A stretch of DNA of 32,281 bases from JBFGCA01 sp041567315. Lineage in GTDB: Bacteria > Acidobacteriota > Thermoanaerobaculia > Multivoradales > JAHEKO01. Location of the stretch: contig JBFGCA010000048.1 of assembly GCA_041567315.1 (NCBI GenBank), positions 1-32,281 on the forward strand, read 5' to 3'. The position numbers were made by a program, and so were the translations under genes. Positions 23,776-32,170 of this stretch are shown here, one piece after another (position 1 is the stretch's first letter; every line of letters starts with the position of its first letter). The notes beneath the pieces were generated by a model, which was not told the origin of the DNA, did no database searches, and was given only the letters and a program-made list of their open reading frames with translations.

Positions 23776-23781
23776 AGTGTA
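23776..23781 (-). promoter_or_regulatory. -10 element placed for a leaderless permease transcript
   Basis: TACACT on the minus strand lies 7 nt before the ATG at 23768. With a start about 7 nt downstream of the -10, the transcript would begin at or next to the start codon. No ribosome-binding site is present between them. Confidence 0.45.
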
Positions 23782-23944
23782 GCGGGGTTGTCGGTGGGGT
23801 GGTGCGGCTGTGGGGTAGAGCTTCGCGGGTCGGTGGCGGCATGGACCGCAGTGGCGGGGAGCTCCCAGGTCGGCAGGTCCGCTGTGGCGAGGAGCTTCGC
23901 AGGTCGCTGGCGGGAGCCGGCCGGGGCGGGGCCCGCCTGGGACC

Positions 23945-23985
23945 GGAGCCGGCCCTGAAGAACTTCACGGGGGAGGGCCGGCTCC
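23945..23985. repeat. 12-bp perfect inverted repeat (hairpin)
   Basis: GGAGCCGGCCCT (23945-23956) and its exact complement AGGGCCGGCTCC (23974-23985) enclose a 17-nt loop. It lies between divergent genes about 260 bp before the TamB-Omp85 start. There is no T-tract, so it is either an RNA structure in the leader or a protein-binding palindrome. Confidence 0.6.
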
Positions 23986-24105
23986 TCCTGTCCGCCTTCG
24001 CGCTGCACGGTCGGTTGATCTTCGATGGTCTGCGCAAGCGCTCGGCTCCAGGCCCCTGTCGCACCCCGCCCCGGCCGGCTCTCGGGCAGCCGAGATCTGC
24101 CTGGG

Positions 24106-24143
24106 CATTCGCGCGAGTGCTCGCGCAACCGTTGGTGCGAATG
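24106..24143. repeat. Nested inverted repeats in the leader region
   Basis: CATTCGC (24106-24112) pairs with GCGAATG (24137-24143). Within it GCGCGAG (24111-24117) pairs with CTCGCGC (24120-24126) across a 2-nt loop. The two pairings share bases 24111-24112, so they could be alternative structures rather than one. Confidence 0.45.
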
Positions 24144-24170
24144 TCGATGAGAGGAAGAGGCCGGTCGGGA

Positions 24171-24176
24171 GATAAT
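24171..24176 (+). promoter_or_regulatory. Candidate -10 element of the TamB-Omp85 gene
   Basis: GATAAT, one base off the consensus TATAAT, in an AT-rich patch about 65 nt before the ATG at 24242. No -35 resembling TTGACA is found 16-18 bp upstream. Confidence 0.4.
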
Positions 24177-24241
24177 TGACGCGTGGCAAGACCGACCGAG
24201 AGGTTCTGGAGCGCGCGATCAGCTGAGAGGCGGGTGGGCTC

Positions 24242-27200
24242 ATGAGCGCTGGGCGCCGATCGGTCGGGGGACGTCTGGGACGGGTCGTGGGCTGGGTGGC
24301 GATCGGGCTGGCGGCGCTGCTCGTGGTGGCGGTGGTCGCCGTCTGGCTGACGCTGCGGTCGGTGGGGGGGCGGCGGGCGGTCTTCGAGCGGGTGGCGGCG
24401 GGGGTCGAGGAGGGGACGGGTTGGCGGGTGGAGGTCGAGGACTACTCGCTGAGGCCGGCGCGGTCGACGCTGACCGTCGAGGGGCTGGCGGCGGGCGCGC
24501 CGGGAGCGCCGCCGGTGGTCGAGGCCGAGCGGCTCGAGGTCGTGGTCGGGCTGTGGTCGCTGGTGCGAGGGCCGGTGGTGGTGCGCTCGCTGGAAGTCGA
24601 GGGCTGGCGGGTGGATCTGGCGCGGCCGCTGCCGGCGGCCCGGCCCGCGCCCGAGCAGACCGCTGCGGAGCAGCCCGCGCCCGAGAGGGCGCCGCTCCCG
24701 GTGGTGCGGCGGCTGGCCCTGAGCAGCGGCGAGGTCCGCGGCGGGCCGCCCCCGGAGGCGGTCGCCGGGCGGCTGGCCGGCTGGGAGGTCGGGGGGATCG
24801 AGCTGCGGGGCGCGCTCGCGGACGAGGCGCTGACGCTGGCGCTGGAGCGCGCCGACGTGCGGCTGCGGCGGAGCGACGGCGAGGTGATCGGGCTGGCGGC
24901 GACGGCGGCGCTGGCGGGCCCGGTGAGCGGACCGTGGCAGCTCGACGCTTTCGAGCTGTCGGGGTCCGGGCTCGAGATCGAAGCGCATGGCACCGTGGCG
25001 CCGCCGACGCGGGTGGCCGGTGCCGGGCAGGGTGCCGGTGTCGGGCCCGGTCGCGCGTCAGGGAGCCAGGCTGGCGCAACCGGGACCGTCGCCACCGGGT
25101 CGACCGTCCCTACCGCCGGTCGGCCGGGAACCGACGCCACGGAGCTGGTTGCCGGCCGGCTGGCCTTCTCGCTGAACGCCGACGTCGGCGGGCTGTTCCC
25201 CGATCTCGCGGGGAGCGTGAGCGCCACGGGCGAAGCCGACCTCGCGGCCGGGGACCTGTGGTTGCGGTTGACCGCTCGCGAGGTGGCGCTCGATCCCTTG
25301 CTGGCCGCCGCGGCAAGCGTCCCCCGGCCCGGTCGGGCAGCGCCCCAAGACCCGGGCAGCGCCGGCCCGGCGGCCGCGGCGGAGGACGGCTCGGTGCCGC
25401 TGCCGGCCGGTTCGCTGCTGGCGGTGCAAGTCGAGGGCGGGGTGCGCGGGTGGGGGAGCGGTCTCGATCTCGAAGCGGAGCTGTCGTGGACCGGGGCGGA
25501 CGGCAGCCTGGCGCGGGCGAAGCTCGCCGCCCAACGTGCAATCGAGGACGAACCGCTGTCGGCCACCTTCGATGCCGATCTGCTGCCGGGTCTCTCCGGC
25601 CGGCGTCGGCTTGCCGGCCGGCTGTTGCTGCCGGCGGCGGCCGACCCCGTGAGCGCCGCCGGGACCCTTCCGGCAGCCGGCGCCGAGGCGGGCCCGCTCG
25701 GACTGGCGCCGCTCGAGGCCGGGCGGCTCGAAGACGGTCGGGTGGAGGTCCTGCTGCCCGAGCTGGCGGTGGCGCGCCGCCAGGTGGAGCAGATCTGGCC
25801 CGGCCTGCTCGCCACCGTCCCGGCGCCGGTCCTGGACCTCCTCGACTCGCCCGGCGGGGCACTGTCGCTGGACGCCGGTCTCGAAGGCGCCCTGCTCGAT
25901 CCGGGAATGACGGCGACCGCCAGCTGGCGACTCCCGGCCGGGGGCGGGCTGGCCGAGCTGCGCGCCTCCGGTCGCCCGCGAAGCCTGAGCGGCGAGGCGA
26001 CCGCCACGCTCCGGGAGCTCGACCTGGCGGCGCTGGAGGCCGCGACCGGAATCGGGCTGACCGGTCTCGTCGATGCGCGGCTCGAGGCCCGCGGCTCGCC
26101 CGGCGATCTGCGAGCCAGGCTGGAATTGACGTCGGCGGTCATCGGTGCGGCAGCGGCCCCTCGGGCAGGGCCGGATGAGCCGGGCGCCGTGGCGGCCGTC
26201 GAAGATCACCTGGCCGAGGCTGCCGCGCCAACGGCGACCGGCGAGACGAGCGGTTCCGAGCCCGGTGCTCTCGGCGCTGCCGTCGCGTTCGAGCCGCTGG
26301 TCGAAGACCTCCGGGTGGTGGCCGAGCTGGCCGGCGGCAGGCTGCGGATCGACCGTCTCGACGGGCGGGCCGCGGGCAGGTCGTTCTCGGTCCGCGGCGA
26401 TTTCGAGGCCGCGCTGCCGTTGAGGCGCGGCGATCTCCAGATCGAGCTCGCGAATCTGGGCGGGAGCGCAATCGAGGCCCGCGCGGCGACCGAAGTGCGT
26501 GGGGCGGGAGTCGAGACCGCGCCGGCCGCGCCGCTCCAGACGGCGCGGCTCGAGCTGGGACTGGCCGACGGCGTCGTCCGGGTGGAGATCCCCCACCTGG
26601 TTCTGGCCGGGGCTCCCCCCGGCCGGCTCCGGGCTCGGCTGCCCTGGGGCTCTCTGACCCGGCTGCCCGGCCTCGGCGAGCGGTTCGCCGGCCTGCCGGT
26701 CGCGGCCCCGGCGTCGGGCCCGCTGACGGCCGAGTGGGAGCTGCCGGCCGCCGATCGTGCGGCCCTGCTGGCGGCGCTCGGTCTGGCTCCCGAGCTGCAG
26801 CTCCGGGGCGGTGCGGCCGGCGAGGCGAGCTACGACCCGGCGGACCCGGAGGCGGCGAGCGGCCGGCTCGAGCTGCGGGGGCTGGAGCTGGTCGCCGGCG
26901 ACCGCCGGGTGACGGCCGAGGGACCGTTGCGCTTGCGCGTGGCGTCCGGCGGGCTGCGGCTCGAGCCCGCCACGCTGCGACTCGCCGGCCCCGAGGGCGA
27001 GGCCGGGCTCGACCTCCAGGCGACGCTCGAACCGGCCGCGCGGCGCGGCGAGCTGGTCCTGGTGGTGGCCTGGCCGGACGGCGAGGTGCGGGCGCTCGAG
27101 CTGCGGTTGGAGCTGGCGGAGGGGATCGTGCGCGCCGCGGTGCCGCGGGTCGAGCTGGAGGGGTCGCTGGCCGGTCTGGCGGCCGGCGCCAGGGTCACCG

Positions 27201-30200
27201 CCACGCTGCCGCTCGCCACCCTGGCCGGGCTGCCCGGTCTGGAGGTCCTGGGCACGCTGCCGCTGGGGCTCTCGGACGGCGCGGCGAGCGGTCCGCTCGA
27301 GCTGGTCTGGGAGCTGCCGGAGACCGAGTGGCGGCCGCTGCTGGCGCTGCTGCCGGGGAGCGGTCCGCTCGAGCGGCTGCGGGTGGGTGGGCGCGGCGAG
27401 CTGCGCCTCGACCCGCGGCGTCCGGCGCTGGGCCGCGGCGAGATCCGGCTCGCCGCCCTGGCGGCGGTCGTCGACGGCCGGCCGATCGAGACCGCCGGGC
27501 CGCTGGCCCTGGAGCTGGCCGAGGGTCGCGCCAGGCTCGAGCCGCTGGCGCTGAGGGTGGAGGGTCAGCAACTGCGGCTGGCCGGGCACGCCGAGCTGGA
27601 CCCCGGCTGGGGCCCCGACGCCCCGCCCGCCGCGCTGGTTCGCTACCTCGAGCTCGACGCCCACGGGACGCTGCCTGCCGAGCTGCTCAATCCCTTCCTG
27701 GCCGGCGGCATCGGCAGCGGCCCGCTCGAGGTCACGGTGGCGGTGCGCGGTCCGCCAGCGGAGCTCGAAGGCGAGCTCAGGCTGGACGGCTCGGAGGCCG
27801 TGGTGCGCTACCGGGCGCCCTACTTCGTGGAGATCCGCGAGCCGGTGCTCGAGGCGCTCTTCGCGGGCGGCGAGCTGCGCCTCGAGAAGGGGCGCCTGCG
27901 CCTCAACGAAGGCGAGGTACAGCTCGACGGCCGCCTGGCGGGCGGCGGCGGGCCCGATCTGACGGCCCGGCTCGACGGGCTGCGCTTCCGTCTCGACTAC
28001 GGGCTGCTGGCCTCGATCGGCGGCGAGCTGCGTCTGGAGCTGCCGGTGGCCGGGCCCGGTGTGGCGGGCGGCGAGACCGCGGGTCCCGAGGGGCCGCCGA
28101 CCGCGCGGCTGAGTGGGCGGCTGGTCGTCGAGCGCGGGTCGCTGACCCGGCCGGTGCGGCTCGAGCGCGAGGCCCTGGCCCTGCTGCTGGCGCCGGTCGA
28201 CCTCACCGGAACCGAGGAGTCGCCGCTCGAAGCGATCGCCGTGGATCTCGAGGTGGCCACCGGCGACGGGGTGCGGATCCGCAACAACGCGGCCGATCTG
28301 TGGATCCGCTGGGAGCCGCTGCGGGTGCGCGGCACCCTGGCGGTACCGCTGGTCGAGGGCCGCTTCGAGGTCGAGCCGGGGGGCCGCGTCCACGCCCTCG
28401 GTCAGACGGTGCGGATCGACCGCGGCGCCCTCGAGCTGAGCGGCGAGGAGGGCGTGGCGCCGGTGCTCGAGCTGGAGACCACCAGCTCGCTGGAGGACCC
28501 GTCCATCGCCCGGCTGGCCGGCGACGACCCGCTGCTGGCGGGCGGCGAGGCGGCGGCCGGCGTCCCGGGGGCCCTCGGTGTCCCCGGGGCGGTGGGGGCC
28601 GGGCTCGCCACCTACCTCGCCGAGCAGTTCACCGGCCGACTGTCGGAATCGCTGGGGATCGCCGGCCTGACGCTGCGGCCGGTGCTGGTCTTCGGCGAGA
28701 CCGACCCGAGCGCGCGGCTCACCCTGAGCCAGGAGCTGTCGGCGGGCGTCGCCCTCGCCGCCTCGCTCGACCTGCGCAACGCCGAGCGGCAGACCTATCT
28801 GCTCGACGTCACCGAGATCGGGCGGCTGCCCCGGCTCCGCGGCCAGGTGTTCAGCAGCGACCAGGGCTCCGAAGGGGTGACCCTGCAACAGCGGCTCGAG
28901 CTGGGAGGCGGCGATCCCGGGCGGCGCCAGGAGGGCCCGCGCCTGCGCCGGATGCTCGTCGAGCCGCCGCCGGGCGTCTCGCGGCGCGGGCTGCGGCGGG
29001 CGATCGGCGTCGAGCGCGGCGACGCGCTGCCCGACGGCGGCCTCTTCGCGATCGAAGTCGAGGCCGCGGCCTATCTGCAGCGCCGCGGCTACCCGGACGC
29101 GCGGGTGGAGGCCACGCTGGAGCCGGTCTCGGGACCGCGAAGCGAGGGCAGGGGCGCGCACCTGGTGCTGGCCGTGGACCCGGGTCCGCGGGTGCGCTTC
29201 CGGTTCGAAGGCCCGCTCCCGAAGAGCTTGCGGCGCTCGGTGAGCGAGCTCTACCGGGCCGATTTCTTCGAGGCCGAGTCGCTCGCGGAGATGCGGCGCC
29301 AGGCCGAGCGGGCGCTCCGCAGCCGCGGCTTCCTCGATCCCGAGGTGGGGGTCGAGGTGACGCCCGGCGAGGGCGAATCGGCCGCGCGAACCGTGCTGGT
29401 GCGCACCAGCGGCGGTCGCCGGCTCAAGGACCCGAAACTGCTGCTGACCGGCGTCCCCGCCGACGAGGCGGCCCGGCTGGCGGCGCGCTTCGCCACTCCG
29501 GTCCAGCGGCTCGAGCTGGCGGCGGCGCTGCCCGAGGCCGACGCCCGGCTGCTGGCGGCGCTGGGCGCCGCCGGCTATCCGCGGGCGGCGATCGCCGCCC
29601 GCGGGCTGGACGACAAGGGCCACGTCACGGTGTCGATCGATCCCGGTCCCCGGCAGACGTTGGCACGGGTCGAGGTCGTCGGGCTGGACGAGGCGGCCGA
29701 GGCCGAGCGCCTGGCCGGCGTCGGTGGGCTCGAGCCCGGCGCTCCCGCCACCGCCGCCGGCGTGGCCGCCGCGGCGCGCGCCGTCGAGGCCGACCTGCGC
29801 GGCCACGGCTACGACGACGTGCAGGTGGCGGCGCGGCTGGAGCCGCTCGACGACTCGGGGCTCGAGCTGGCGCTGGTCCTCGAGGTGGAGCCGGGTCCCC
29901 GCTACCGGGTGGCCGGCTCGCGGGTGGAGGGCCTGCGCTTCACGCGGCCGCGGTGGGCGGCGCGGCTGGCCGGTCTCGAAGAGGGCTCGGTGCTCAGCCC
30001 CGAGGAGCTGGCCGACGCCCGCCGGCGGCTCTACGGCACCGGGCTGTTCCGCGCCCTGACGCCCACCGCCGAGAAGGACCCCGCGGGCGAGGCGGCGGTG
30101 GTCTTTCGGGCCGAAGAGCGCAGCCGCTTCCTGCTCGCCTACGGGCTGAGGTGGGACAGCGACGAGGGCGGCACCGCGGTGGTCGACCTGCTGGACCGCA

Positions 30201-31114
30201 ACCTGCTGGGGCGGGCGGTCACCCTGGGCCTGCGGGCGCTGTGGTCGAGCGACGACCGCAGCCTGCGGCTGAGCGCCAAGCTGCCGTACCTGGTGTGGCG
30301 GCGCGGCGAGATCGAGACCCTGACCTCGCTCCGTGAGGAGGTCACCGAGGTCGACGAGCTGGAGACCTGGGTCACCTCGCTCCAGCTCTCGTATCCACTG
30401 GCCGGGCGGCTCACCGGACGGATCTACGGGCGCTACCGGGAGGCGACGCTGCGCGAGAAGGTGTCGCCCGATCCGTTCTTCCCGCCGGTGACCCGCACCT
30501 TCCGCAACCCGTTTCTCGGGCTCCAGATGCTCTACGACAGCCGCCTGGGCGAGGGGGCGGGCGTGCGCGGCCTGTTCGCCAGCGCCGACCTCTCGGGCAC
30601 CGGCGATTTCCTGGGCAGCGATTTCGAGTGGCTGCGCTTCTTCGGTCAGTTCAACCTCTACCGGCCGGCCGGCCGCTGGGGATGGCGCCGGCTGTCCTGG
30701 GCGCAGTCGGTGCGGGTCGGCCTGGCCGACAGCTTCGGCCAAGTGCTGGACCGCCCCGACCGCTTCTTCGCCGGCGGCGACTACTCGGTGCGCGGCTACC
30801 GCACCGAGAGCCTGGGCCCGGCCGAGTTCTTCGGCGCCGCCAGCCGGCCCCGCGGCGGCCGCGCCCTGCTGGTGGTCAACGAGGAGCTGCGGTTCGAGCT
30901 GCTCGACCGGCTCTCCGGCCTGGTCTTCTACGACGCCGGCAACGTGTGGACCAAGACCAGCGACTTTGGCAGCGACCTGTTCAGCGCCGCCGGCCTCGGC
31001 CTGCGCGCCACCACCCCGGTCGGCCTGCTCCGCCTCGACATCGCCTTCCCCGTCGACCGCCGGCCCGAGGACTCCGCCTTCAAGCTCCACTTCGGCTTCG
31101 GCAACACCTTCTGA
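24242..31114 (+). CDS. Fused TamB-like / POTRA-Omp85 (TamA/BamA-like) envelope-spanning protein
   Basis: A 2290-residue protein in one uninterrupted frame. Residues 15-38 form an N-terminal inner-membrane anchor. Residues ~40-1290 are AsmA/TamB-like beta-rich sequence with Gly/Ala/Pro linkers, including a duplicated ~185-residue unit (about 767-950 and 952-1140). Residues ~1290-1557 match the TamB C-terminal (DUF490) domain (GRLVVERGSLTRPVRLER, VRIDRGALELSGEEG, TLSQELSAGVAL). Then come about five POTRA-like repeats (1570-1950; signatures QRRGYPDARVE, RSRGFLDPEVG, GAAGYPRAAIA, RGHGYDDVQVA, YGTGLFRAL), and an Omp85 barrel from ~1961 to the end, with the VRGY motif at 2183-2186 in GGDYSVRGYRTE and a terminal beta-signal ending in Phe (KLHFGFGNTF). 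In Proteobacteria TamA and TamB are separate proteins that insert outer-membrane proteins or move lipids. Here one chain would reach from inner to outer membrane. GAGAGG lies 11 nt before the ATG. Confidence 0.9.
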   Translation: MSAGRRSVGGRLGRVVGWVAIGLAALLVVAVVAVWLTLRSVGGRRAVFERVAAGVEEGTGWRVEVEDYSLRPARSTLTVEGLAAGAPGAPPVVEAERLEVVVGLWSLVRGPVVVRSLEVEGWRVDLARPLPAARPAPEQTAAEQPAPERAPLPVVRRLALSSGEVRGGPPPEAVAGRLAGWEVGGIELRGALADEALTLALERADVRLRRSDGEVIGLAATAALAGPVSGPWQLDAFELSGSGLEIEAHGTVAPPTRVAGAGQGAGVGPGRASGSQAGATGTVATGSTVPTAGRPGTDATELVAGRLAFSLNADVGGLFPDLAGSVSATGEADLAAGDLWLRLTAREVALDPLLAAAASVPRPGRAAPQDPGSAGPAAAAEDGSVPLPAGSLLAVQVEGGVRGWGSGLDLEAELSWTGADGSLARAKLAAQRAIEDEPLSATFDADLLPGLSGRRRLAGRLLLPAAADPVSAAGTLPAAGAEAGPLGLAPLEAGRLEDGRVEVLLPELAVARRQVEQIWPGLLATVPAPVLDLLDSPGGALSLDAGLEGALLDPGMTATASWRLPAGGGLAELRASGRPRSLSGEATATLRELDLAALEAATGIGLTGLVDARLEARGSPGDLRARLELTSAVIGAAAAPRAGPDEPGAVAAVEDHLAEAAAPTATGETSGSEPGALGAAVAFEPLVEDLRVVAELAGGRLRIDRLDGRAAGRSFSVRGDFEAALPLRRGDLQIELANLGGSAIEARAATEVRGAGVETAPAAPLQTARLELGLADGVVRVEIPHLVLAGAPPGRLRARLPWGSLTRLPGLGERFAGLPVAAPASGPLTAEWELPAADRAALLAALGLAPELQLRGGAAGEASYDPADPEAASGRLELRGLELVAGDRRVTAEGPLRLRVASGGLRLEPATLRLAGPEGEAGLDLQATLEPAARRGELVLVVAWPDGEVRALELRLELAEGIVRAAVPRVELEGSLAGLAAGARVTATLPLATLAGLPGLEVLGTLPLGLSDGAASGPLELVWELPETEWRPLLALLPGSGPLERLRVGGRGELRLDPRRPALGRGEIRLAALAAVVDGRPIETAGPLALELAEGRARLEPLALRVEGQQLRLAGHAELDPGWGPDAPPAALVRYLELDAHGTLPAELLNPFLAGGIGSGPLEVTVAVRGPPAELEGELRLDGSEAVVRYRAPYFVEIREPVLEALFAGGELRLEKGRLRLNEGEVQLDGRLAGGGGPDLTARLDGLRFRLDYGLLASIGGELRLELPVAGPGVAGGETAGPEGPPTARLSGRLVVERGSLTRPVRLEREALALLLAPVDLTGTEESPLEAIAVDLEVATGDGVRIRNNAADLWIRWEPLRVRGTLAVPLVEGRFEVEPGGRVHALGQTVRIDRGALELSGEEGVAPVLELETTSSLEDPSIARLAGDDPLLAGGEAAAGVPGALGVPGAVGAGLATYLAEQFTGRLSESLGIAGLTLRPVLVFGETDPSARLTLSQELSAGVALAASLDLRNAERQTYLLDVTEIGRLPRLRGQVFSSDQGSEGVTLQQRLELGGGDPGRRQEGPRLRRMLVEPPPGVSRRGLRRAIGVERGDALPDGGLFAIEVEAAAYLQRRGYPDARVEATLEPVSGPRSEGRGAHLVLAVDPGPRVRFRFEGPLPKSLRRSVSELYRADFFEAESLAEMRRQAERALRSRGFLDPEVGVEVTPGEGESAARTVLVRTSGGRRLKDPKLLLTGVPADEAARLAARFATPVQRLELAAALPEADARLLAALGAAGYPRAAIAARGLDDKGHVTVSIDPGPRQTLARVEVVGLDEAAEAERLAGVGGLEPGAPATAAGVAAAARAVEADLRGHGYDDVQVAARLEPLDDSGLELALVLEVEPGPRYRVAGSRVEGLRFTRPRWAARLAGLEEGSVLSPEELADARRRLYGTGLFRALTPTAEKDPAGEAAVVFRAEERSRFLLAYGLRWDSDEGGTAVVDLLDRNLLGRAVTLGLRALWSSDDRSLRLSAKLPYLVWRRGEIETLTSLREEVTEVDELETWVTSLQLSYPLAGRLTGRIYGRYREATLREKVSPDPFFPPVTRTFRNPFLGLQMLYDSRLGEGAGVRGLFASADLSGTGDFLGSDFEWLRFFGQFNLYRPAGRWGWRRLSWAQSVRVGLADSFGQVLDRPDRFFAGGDYSVRGYRTESLGPAEFFGAASRPRGGRALLVVNEELRFELLDRLSGLVFYDAGNVWTKTSDFGSDLFSAAGLGLRATTPVGLLRLDIAFPVDRRPEDSAFKLHFGFGNTF

Positions 31115-31145
31115 GAGAAGGGTCGGGCGGCCAGCCAGCAGAGCC

Positions 31146-31178
31146 GCCCGGGCAGCGGAGCGAGTCCGCTGCCCGGGC
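31146..31178. terminator. 14-bp perfect hairpin between convergent genes
   Basis: Arms 31146-31159 and 31165-31178 are perfectly complementary (14 bp, nearly all G-C) around the loop GCGAG. It lies 32 bp after the TamB-Omp85 stop and before the stop of the convergent TPR gene, where it could end transcription from both sides. There is no T-tract on either strand. Confidence 0.6.
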
Positions 31179-31190
31179 AGTGGTTGGAGA

Positions 31191-31213
31191 GCGGCTAGCT
31201 CGCAGCTAGCCGC
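31191..31213. terminator. 10-bp perfect hairpin overlapping the TPR gene stop codon
   Basis: GCGGCTAGCT (31191-31200), CGC, AGCTAGCCGC (31204-31213) form a perfect 10-bp stem with a 3-nt loop. The TAG stop of the minus-strand TPR gene (31206-31208) is inside the right arm. Together with the hairpin at 31146-31178 it may form a two-stem bidirectional terminator. Confidence 0.5.
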
Positions 31214-32072
31214 GGGCGGCTTCGAGAATGCGCCGCGCGCGGGCCGCCTCGGGGGCGTCCGGGGCGAGGAACAGGAAGCGGTCCATGTCGGCGATCAGCA
31301 GGTCCTTGCGGCCGGTCTGCTCGGCCGCGAGACCGCGATAGTAGTAGGCGTAGGCGATCCCCGAGTCGCGGTCGATGGCCTGGGTGAGCAGGTCGACCGC
31401 CGGGCCCCACTGCTGCTGCAGGGCGCGGGTGAGACCGAGCTGGTAGAGCACCTGGGCGTCCTGCGGACGGTTGGCGAGCAGCGACTCGAAGGTCGCCTGG
31501 GCCTCGTTCAGACGCCGCAGACGCTGCTGGGCGATGCCCAGCTGGAGCTGGGCCTCGCCGTTGCCGGGGTTGGCGGCGAGCAGGGTCTGGGCGCGGTCGA
31601 GGGCGGTGGCGTAGGCCTGGTCGGCCTCGGCGCGCCGCTCGGCGTAGGCGTGGGTGAGCCCCAGATAGAGCCACGGCGCCGGGTCCTGGGGCGAGGCGGC
31701 CGCCGCCTCCTGGAGCTTGGTTGCCGCCTTCGGGTAGTCCTTCTCGAGCAGCAGCAGCCGGCCGCTGGCGAGGATGACGCCGGGGTCGGCCGGCGAGGGC
31801 GCGGTCTCGAGCAGGCTGCGGGCGTCGGCCGTGGCGTAGGCCTGCAGCTTGGCGTCGACCTGGCGGAGCAGCTGGGCGCTGGAGGTCCCCTCCGACGAGG
31901 ATGAGGACGACGAGGACGACGAGGACGAGGTGGTCTCCGCGGAGGACCTCTTCTTCTTCTTGTTGGGGGCGGCATCGAGATCGCCGGCCCCGGCGAGCAG
32001 GACGGCGAACGCCGTTACCAGGCCGAGGACGAGGGACAGCCGGCGGCTCCGGATCTTTCGGGAACGGGGCAT
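31206..32072 (-). CDS. Exported TPR-repeat protein with poly-Ser linker
   Basis: A 288-residue protein with a basic N-terminus and hydrophobic signal (LSLVLGLVTAFAVLLAGAG, cut near DAAP), so probably periplasmic. Next are a Lys cluster (NKKKKR) and a run of 12 serines at about residues 50-61. The rest is six or so tetratricopeptide units (for example VILASGRLLLLEKDYPKAAT, WLYLGLTHAYAERRAEADQA, VLYQLGLTRALQQQWGPAVD, AYAYYYRGLAAEQTGRKDLL), a scaffold for binding other proteins. It is convergent with the TamB-Omp85 gene; a link to outer-membrane assembly, as for TPR lipoproteins of the BamD type, is only conjecture, and no lipobox cysteine is seen. The ATG at 32072 was chosen because AAGGAGACC lies just upstream and the signal peptide begins there. 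Confidence 0.87.
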   Translation of the reverse strand: MPRSRKIRSRRLSLVLGLVTAFAVLLAGAGDLDAAPNKKKKRSSAETTSSSSSSSSSSSSEGTSSAQLLRQVDAKLQAYATADARSLLETAPSPADPGVILASGRLLLLEKDYPKAATKLQEAAAASPQDPAPWLYLGLTHAYAERRAEADQAYATALDRAQTLLAANPGNGEAQLQLGIAQQRLRRLNEAQATFESLLANRPQDAQVLYQLGLTRALQQQWGPAVDLLTQAIDRDSGIAYAYYYRGLAAEQTGRKDLLIADMDRFLFLAPDAPEAARARRILEAARG

Positions 32073-32170
32073 GGAAGGTCTCCTTGAGGTTGTCGGAATC
32101 TCCACCGCTGTGCGATGCACGTTTGCTGCCAGGGCTCCCCAGCTAGTGTGGCGTCTCCGACTTCGCCTTA

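Larger units (their letters stand above)
23769..24241. other. Long intergenic region with inverted repeats, before the TamB-Omp85 gene
   Basis: This 473-bp stretch separates two divergent genes. I find no credible gene in it. It holds TACACT (23776-23781, minus) just before the permease start, a perfect 12-bp inverted repeat (23945-23956 and 23974-23985), a nested pair of inverted repeats at 24106-24143, a GATAAT at 24171-24176, and a GAGAGG ribosome-binding site (24225-24230) before the ATG at 24242. Confidence 0.55.

Noticed and set aside
25058..31090. A 2010-codon open frame on the minus strand opposite the fused TAM gene
   Set aside because: It is Gln/Arg/Pro/Gly-rich, lacks any recognisable motif, and mirrors codon bias of the plus-strand gene. 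Its length comes from the rarity of stop codons in GC-rich DNA.
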